Assembly: GCA_946548895.1 (NCBI GenBank) | Contig: CAMNQF010000011.1 | Span: forward strand, 1 to 64,000 | DNA: 64,000 bases | Source of the DNA: an uncultured bacterium | Lineage (GTDB): Bacteria > Bacillota > Clostridia > Oscillospirales > Oscillospiraceae | Direction of reading: 5' to 3' | Shown: positions 59,923-64,000 of the stretch, piece after piece | Numbering within the stretch: position 1 is the stretch's first letter | Layout: each line of letters starts with the position of its first letter | The notes under the pieces: generated by a model | What the model was told of the DNA's origin: nothing | What the model saw: the letters and a program-made list of their open reading frames with translations, nothing else | Database searches by the model: none | Translations under genes and position numbers: made by a program

Positions 59923-60363
59923 TTATCTCTCTGCTGATAGCCGACAGTTCAACTCATAAAGTGCTGTTTTATTAGAATCCCACGTCAAACGCAACATAGC
60001 ATCGTGGTAACTCAGCCATTCGCAATCAAGGTGTTCATCGGATAGTTTTATATCGAGAATACATTCAAATGCAAAATGATACTCAGGCAGAACAAAAGTA
60101 TCCTTTGCCCAGTACTTTCGATGGCGTTCTGAAATAACATCTGCGGGGACAAATGCCATTGAGACCAGTTTAGTTATGCTATCCACTTTAATCCCTGTTT
60201 CTTCTGAAACCTCCCGGGTTGCAGCTTCTATCGGTGTTTCATTATCTTCTCCACCGCCTGCCACAAATTGCCATTGATCTACATCTGCACGGTGAAAAAC
60301 ACAAAACTGTAAATCTGGATCTCGTCTATAAGGAATCGCCAATATCTGAAAAGGTGCTCTCAT
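59923..60363 (-). CDS. Nudix hydrolase, AT-rich and probably acquired
   Basis: A 146-residue Nudix protein: GGGEDNETPIEAATREVSEETGI is a full Nudix box, and RAPFQILAIPYRRDPDLQFCVF resembles dihydroneopterin-triphosphate/dATP pyrophosphohydrolases. Its codons are AT-rich (AAA, ATT, GAA, TTA dominate) in contrast to every neighbour, and the flanking ~60 bases are also AT-rich, so recent transfer from a low-GC Firmicute is likely. Start at the ATG after AGAGG, eight codons inside the track ORF. Confidence 0.85.
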   Translation of the reverse strand: MRAPFQILAIPYRRDPDLQFCVFHRADVDQWQFVAGGGEDNETPIEAATREVSEETGIKVDSITKLVSMAFVPADVISERHRKYWAKDTFVLPEYHFAFECILDIKLSDEHLDCEWLSYHDAMLRLTWDSNKTALYELNCRLSAER

Positions 60364-60488
60364 ATAATTAACCTCTAACCTCCACAAAACAAATTTGTCG
60401 ATTAATACAAGCAGAGTATACCATCATTGCAAGCGGCTTTCAACCCTCATTGATAGGCGCTGGTAGTAGTGGCAAGCAATGCACAGGA

Positions 60489-60528
60489 CAAAAAACCGGG
60501 GAGGCGGCTCCCTGGGAAGCGCCTCCCC
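60489..60528 (-). terminator. Terminator after queT
   Basis: On the minus strand GGGGAGGCG pairs with CGCCTCCCC and is followed by GGTTTTTTG. Confidence 0.8.
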
Positions 60529-60560
60529 GCTGTGCGGATGGTTTGGTTTGTGCCGGGGCG

Positions 60561-61079
60561 TCACTGGGCGGCGCGCTCCAGGGCGGGCCGCAAAGCGCCG
60601 ATTTTGGGCAGCAGCTTCAGCAGCAGCGTGCCCAGCACGTAGCAGGCCAGGGCCTCGCCGGGAATGAATGTGGCGGCGTGAAAGCCGTAAGCCATCCAGA
60701 AGGCGGCGTTGACCGCCCCCACCTCCGCCCAGGCCCACATGGCGGGCAGGATCAGGGCGTTGACCAGGATAGGGGGCAGGGCCGCCAGGTACCACTTGGG
60801 CGCCTTCATGGTGAGGTACGCGGCAATGGCGGTGGCCAGGGTGCCCAGCAGCCAGTCCAGCGGGAAGGGGGAGCCCAGCAGGTTGGTGAGGAAGCAGCCC
60901 ACCGCCAGCCCCGGCGCGGCGGCGGGGAACAGGAAGGGCAGCACGGTGAGGGCTTCGGCGAAGCGGCACTGCACCGGGCCAAAGGCCAGGCCGAAGATGT
61001 TGGCGAAATAGCCCATCACAGTGTAGAGCGCCGCCACCATGGCGGCCAGGGTCAGGTCACGGACGGAAAATCTGCGCAT
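60561..61079 (-). CDS. queT: QueT family ECF transporter S component (queuosine precursor)
   Basis: A 172-residue membrane protein with five or six helices that binds a queuosine precursor (preQ1/preQ0 or queuine) for the energy-coupling factor transporter. RDLTLAAMVAALYTVMGYFANIFGLAFGPVQCRFAEALTVLPF and GCFLTNLLGSPFPLDWLLGTLATAIAAYL are typical QueT segments. The shared ECF ATPase and T component are not in the window. AAAGGAGG lies seven bases before the ATG; the ORF-track extension is the structured leader. Ligand specificity follows the family and was not tested. Confidence 0.9.
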   Translation of the reverse strand: MRRFSVRDLTLAAMVAALYTVMGYFANIFGLAFGPVQCRFAEALTVLPFLFPAAAPGLAVGCFLTNLLGSPFPLDWLLGTLATAIAAYLTMKAPKWYLAALPPILVNALILPAMWAWAEVGAVNAAFWMAYGFHAATFIPGEALACYVLGTLLLKLLPKIGALRPALERAAQ

Positions 61080-61206
61080 AAAAAAGCCTCCTTTATCTTT
61101 AGAGTGCCAGCGCATTGGCACAGCGGCGGGCGTTCCTTCCGGGCGGGAACGCGCTTTCCCGCCCGCGGCTGTCTGCCCGCCGGTTGGACCGAGGTGGAGG
61201 TCGGTC
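61080..61206 (-). promoter_or_regulatory. Structured leader of queT, candidate riboswitch
   Basis: Three hairpins are visible: GACCGA/TCGGTC (61187-61206), a 10-bp CGGGCGGGAA/TTCCCGCCCG (61140-61165) enclosed in an 8-bp stem CGGCGGGC/GCCCGCCG (61124-61131 with 61175-61182), and GTGCCA/TGGCAC (61104-61121). queT genes are often controlled by preQ1 riboswitches, but I could not match any class by eye. Confidence 0.5.
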
Positions 61207-61212
61207 GGCAGC

Positions 61213-61241
61213 ATTTTACCACAGCCCCCCGCCCTTGTACA
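61213..61241 (-). promoter_or_regulatory. Promoter of queT
   Basis: On the minus strand TGTACA, 17 bases, TAAAAT with an extended TGTGG before it. Confidence 0.6.
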
Positions 61242-61411
61242 GGATCAAACCGCCCGGATTTCCGCCCTGAAAAAAGATTCGTCATTTTCCTCAAATAACC
61301 GTTGCCAAGCCAGCGGTTTTATTGTATAATTACCTTTAGCGACGCTGCGCGTCCGGGACGCTTTGGCCGTCTGCCGGGCCGGGCACTAAAGTTTAAGGAG
61401 TGGAACAAACT

Positions 61412-63481
61412 ATGAGCTATTCTCCCCACAATATCCGCAACATCTGCCTGCTGGGCCATGGCGGCAACGGCAAGACCACCCTGGTGGAAAGCTTCCTGCG
61501 CATGACCGGTGTCATCGACCGTCTGGGCAAGACCACCGACGGCAACACCGTTTGTGATTACGACCCCGAGGAGATCAAGCGCCAGATCTCCATCTCCGCC
61601 GCCGTGGCGCCCGTGGAGTACAACGGCTGCAAGATCAACGTGCTGGACGCCCCCGGCAACTTCGACTTCGCCGGCGAGGTGGCCGAGTGCCTGTCCGTGG
61701 CCGACGCGGGCGTGCTGGTGTGCGCCGCCAAGGGCGGGCTGTCCGTGGGCACCGAGCGGGCCTGGCGGCTGCTGGACGAGCGCAAGCTGCCCCGCATCGT
61801 CTACATCTCCAAGATGGACGAGGACAACATCGACTTCAACTCCGCCTTCGACACCCTGCGGGAGTGCTTCGGCAAGAGCGTGGCCCCCCTGGTGGTGCCC
61901 ATCTGGGACGCCAGCAAGAAGGTCACCGGCATTGTGGACGTGATCCACAAGCGCGCCTTTGAGCCCGCCGGCAACAAGCGCAAGGAGATCCCCATCCCCG
62001 AGGACAAGGTGTCCGTCATCGACGAGATCTACGGCCAGCTGATGGAGTCCGTGGCCGAGACCAGCGAGGAGTTCATGGAGAAGTTCTTCGGCGGCGAGGA
62101 GTTCACCTACGCCGAGATCATGCAGGGCCTGCGGGCCGGCGTGCGGGACTGCTCCCTGGTCCCGGTGGTGTGCGGCTCCTCCTTCACGGGCCTGGGCACC
62201 CTGATGCTGTTGGATATGATCGTGGACCTGCTGCCCAACCCCCTGGAGGGCGTTCCCGCCTCCGCCGCCAACAAGGACGGCGAGCACGAGGACTTCATCG
62301 TGTCCCAGGGCGCGGTGCCCGCCGCCTTCGTGTTCAAGACCGTGGCCGACCAGTACGGCAAGTTCTCCTTCGTCAAGGTCATCTCAGGCAGCCTCACCTC
62401 CGACATGACCCTGGTGAACGCCACCAGCGGTTCCAACGAGAAGCTGGGCCGCCTCTACATCATGCGGGGCAAGAAGAACGAGGAGGTCAAGGAGCTGGGG
62501 TGCGGCGACATCGGCGCCATCGGCAAGATGGACCGCATCAAGACCGGCGACACCCTGTGTGACGCCCGCAAGTTCATCAAGCTGGACCCCATCCCCTTCG
62601 CCGAGCCCAACTTCTCCAAGGCCATCGCCCCCAAGACCCGGGGCCAGGAGGACAAGATTGCCGCCGGCCTGGGCCGCCTCAACGAGGAGGACCCCACCTT
62701 CACCGTGGTGAACAACGCCGAGACCCACCAGATGGTGGTCACCGCCGCCGGCGACATCCAGATGGACGTGCTGGTGAACAAGCTGAAGAGCCGCTTCAAC
62801 GTGGATGTGGAGCTGTCCGAGCCCCGGGTGGCCTACCGGGAGAAGATCCGCAAGCCGGTGTCCAAGCAGGGCCGGCACAAGAAGCAGACCGGCGGCTCCG
62901 GCCAGTTCGGTGACGTGTGGATCCGCTTCGAGCCCTGCGACAGCGAGTCCCTGGAGTTCTGCGAGGAGGTCGTGGGCGGCGCGGTGCCCAAGAACTTCTT
63001 CCCCGCGGTGGAAAAGGGCCTGCGGGAGGCCTGCGTCCACGGCGTGCTGGCGGGCTACCCCATGGTCAACCTGAAGGCCACCCTGTACGACGGGTCCTAC
63101 CACCCCGTGGACTCCTCTGAAATCGCCTTTAAGACCGCCGCCCAGCTGGCCTACAAGGCCGCTCTGCCCGAGGGCTCCCCGGTGCTGCTGGAGCCGGTGG
63201 GCGAGCTGAAGGTCACGGTGCCCGACAACTACATGGGCGACGTGCTGGGCGACCTGAACAAGCGCCGGGGCCGCGTGATGGATATGCAGCCCGTGGGCGG
63301 TGGCAACCAGACCATCACCGCCGAGGTGCCCATGGCCGAGATGATGACCTACGCCATCGACCTGCGGGCCATGACCCAGTCCAGGGGGACCTTCGTGCTG
63401 CACTTTGTGCGTTACGAGGACTGCCCCCCCGCCGCTCAGGAGAAGGCCATCGCCGCGGCGAAGGCCATGGCGGAGGAATAA
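61412..63481 (+). CDS. Elongation factor G-like GTPase (EF-G paralogue)
   Basis: A 689-residue translational GTPase. G1 is GHGGNGKTTL, G3 VLDAPGNFDF, G4 SKMDEDN (SKxD in place of NKxD), followed by EF-G domains II-V (GGSGQFGDVWIRFEPC and the C-terminal RRGRVMDMQPVGG). It belongs to the EF-G2-like group, which differs from the main FusA in its G4 and switch sequences and lacks the surrounding str operon (rpsL, rpsG, tuf). Its role may be ribosome rescue or a special translocation step. The ATG follows AAGGAG by 11 bases; the track start is a GTG directly at that site. Confidence 0.9.
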   Translation: MSYSPHNIRNICLLGHGGNGKTTLVESFLRMTGVIDRLGKTTDGNTVCDYDPEEIKRQISISAAVAPVEYNGCKINVLDAPGNFDFAGEVAECLSVADAGVLVCAAKGGLSVGTERAWRLLDERKLPRIVYISKMDEDNIDFNSAFDTLRECFGKSVAPLVVPIWDASKKVTGIVDVIHKRAFEPAGNKRKEIPIPEDKVSVIDEIYGQLMESVAETSEEFMEKFFGGEEFTYAEIMQGLRAGVRDCSLVPVVCGSSFTGLGTLMLLDMIVDLLPNPLEGVPASAANKDGEHEDFIVSQGAVPAAFVFKTVADQYGKFSFVKVISGSLTSDMTLVNATSGSNEKLGRLYIMRGKKNEEVKELGCGDIGAIGKMDRIKTGDTLCDARKFIKLDPIPFAEPNFSKAIAPKTRGQEDKIAAGLGRLNEEDPTFTVVNNAETHQMVVTAAGDIQMDVLVNKLKSRFNVDVELSEPRVAYREKIRKPVSKQGRHKKQTGGSGQFGDVWIRFEPCDSESLEFCEEVVGGAVPKNFFPAVEKGLREACVHGVLAGYPMVNLKATLYDGSYHPVDSSEIAFKTAAQLAYKAALPEGSPVLLEPVGELKVTVPDNYMGDVLGDLNKRRGRVMDMQPVGGGNQTITAEVPMAEMMTYAIDLRAMTQSRGTFVLHFVRYEDCPPAAQEKAIAAAKAMAEE

Positions 63482-63491
63482 ACCAGACACA

Positions 63492-63527
63492 AAAAGATCC
63501 CCACCCGGTTTCGGGTGGGGATCTTTT
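63492..63527. terminator. Bidirectional terminator after the EF-G-like gene
   Basis: AAAAGATCCCCACCCG-gttt-CGGGTGGGGATCTTTT, a perfect 16-bp stem. Confidence 0.88.
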
Positions 63528-63531
63528 ATGC

Positions 63532-63572
63532 TGACTGTCAATGACAGTCATTGTAACACAATGTTTTACAAT
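63532..63572. promoter_or_regulatory. Two inverted repeats upstream of the small zinc-ligand gene
   Basis: TGACTGTCA-a-TGACAGTCA is a perfect 9-bp inverted repeat; it is joined to ATTGTAA-N9-TTACAAT. They lie in an AT-rich 110-base gap before a TTGACG promoter-like box, where a repressor would bind. Confidence 0.5.
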
Positions 63573-63639
63573 GTTTGACGTGACAATCCATGCGGCTTCT
63601 GATAACCTTATGATAAACCCCGCAGGGGAGGTGATTATC

Positions 63640-63837
63640 ATGAAAGGCTACCAGGCCCTGTCCGAGGAACGCTGCGGAACCTGCAAATACTTCCGCCTGC
63701 ACTACCGGCGCACGGAAGGAGGGCGCTACTACCCCCTGCGGTGCGGGCACTGCGTCCATCCCAGGCTGAAAAACCGCCGGGTGGAGGAGCACTGCCCCCA
63801 CTGGGCCCCCAGGGACGCGGAGGCGCGGGACCGGTGA
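63640..63837 (+). CDS. Small cysteine/histidine protein, probable zinc binder
   Basis: A 65-residue protein, MKGYQALSEERCGTCKYFRLHYRR, with ligand groups CGTC, CGHCVH and HCPHW spread over the chain; probably one or two zinc sites. GGAGG lies eight bases before the ATG, 33 codons after the track start. Similar small proteins of unknown function occur in Firmicutes. No catalytic motif. Confidence 0.7.
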   Translation: MKGYQALSEERCGTCKYFRLHYRRTEGGRYYPLRCGHCVHPRLKNRRVEEHCPHWAPRDAEARDR

Positions 63838-63844
63838 GGGGCGC

Positions 63845-64000
63845 TCAGAACACCGCCTGCACCAGCACCATGTAGAGGATGGTCCCCCCCACGATGGACA
63901 GCATATTGTTCTTTTTCCAGACGTGGAGGGCCACCACCGCCAGCCCGGCGATGAGGCCGGGGGCCCAGCCGCCGGGGGCGGCGAAGCTGGCGCCCCGGTA
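63845..64000 (-). CDS. azlD: Branched-chain amino acid transport protein AzlD, C-terminal part
   Basis: Only the last 51 residues lie in the window: the frame reads from the edge through [33 protein letters not shown] to a TGA. The [17 protein letters not shown] pattern is typical of AzlD, the small partner of the AzlC amino acid exporter. Too short for the ORF track; the start and the expected azlC lie beyond the edge. Confidence 0.72.
   Translation of the reverse strand, partial: YRGASFAAPGGWAPGLIAGLAVVALHVWKKNNMLSIVGGTILYMVLVQAVF

Noticed and set aside
1-64000. tRNA, rRNA, CRISPR array, integrase, transposase or prophage genes
   Set aside because: None were recognised by eye on either strand; a tRNAscan or HMM search could still find something I missed.

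Overview
The window reads as chromosomal DNA of a high-GC, low-phylogeny Firmicute, most likely a gut commensal of the Oscillospiraceae (the Flavonifractor / Lawsonibacter / Oscillibacter type). The basis is S-layer-homology (SLH) surface proteins, a sortase-type adhesin, an M60 mucin-peptidase-like enzyme, a SpoVB/MazG/HU/RqcP cluster arranged as in spore formers, a PFL/ACT protein pair, a QueT ECF transporter, near-consensus sigma-A promoters and strong AGGAGG ribosome binding sites. Species was not determined. The first ~135 bases are poly-G/poly-C low complexity and look like a contig-end artefact. The last gene (AzlD) is cut by the window edge.

Layout. 0.2-5.3 kb: a GlcNAc/glucose-type PTS EIICB, then a minus-strand operon mtaB - mscS - membrane protein - tmk. 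5.4-8.3 kb: plus-strand HD nucleotidase, Nudix, ACT protein, PFL protein. 8.4-12.3 kb (minus): ECF sigma factor with a membrane partner, an SGNH lipoprotein, a fused ThrE exporter and a 48-residue small gene. 12.5-18.4 kb (plus): a 1454-residue SLH protein and an AI-2E family protein. 18.4-25.8 kb (minus): a zinc-type chemoreceptor, RqcP, HU, MazG, a SpoVB-like flippase, an MTA/SAH-type deaminase and a purine nucleoside phosphorylase. 25.9-29.2 kb (plus): NAD synthetase and a split chromate-type transporter.

29.3-40.4 kb is the surface/host-interaction region: a C39-like peptidase with two wall repeats, a 1051-residue sortase adhesin preceded by what I read as two tandem c-di-GMP-I (GEMM) riboswitches, then a 1615-residue dockerin-bearing M60 metallopeptidase coupled to a small SLH protein whose N-terminal domain looks cohesin-like. 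40.4-51.3 kb (mostly minus): BirA, HtrA-like protease, a two-component system, a CDF metal exporter, MltG with a U32 tRNA-hydroxylation protein, and a TagA / DJ-1 / 5-FCL operon. A cysteine-rich small protein sits at 49.0 kb. 51.6-64 kb: a TrpXYZ-type ABC transporter, a WYL regulator running in frame into a zinc-ribbon gene, a DUF5067-like protein, a CbbX-like AAA protein, a TipAS MerR regulator, an AT-rich Nudix gene, QueT with a structured leader, an EF-G paralogue, a small zinc-ligand protein and partial AzlD.

The most unusual signals are non-coding. A dispersed family of ~150-base structured repeats (five near-complete copies and one remnant) keeps its inner hairpin by compensatory change although the hairpin sequence differs in every copy. 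The tandem c-di-GMP riboswitches precede the adhesin. A duplicated hairpin module precedes the cysteine-rich ORF, and the queT and trpX-like genes have structured leaders. Many ORF-track starts were moved to internal ATGs because of ribosome binding sites or promoters. Very long ORFs opposite GC-rich genes were treated as shadows.
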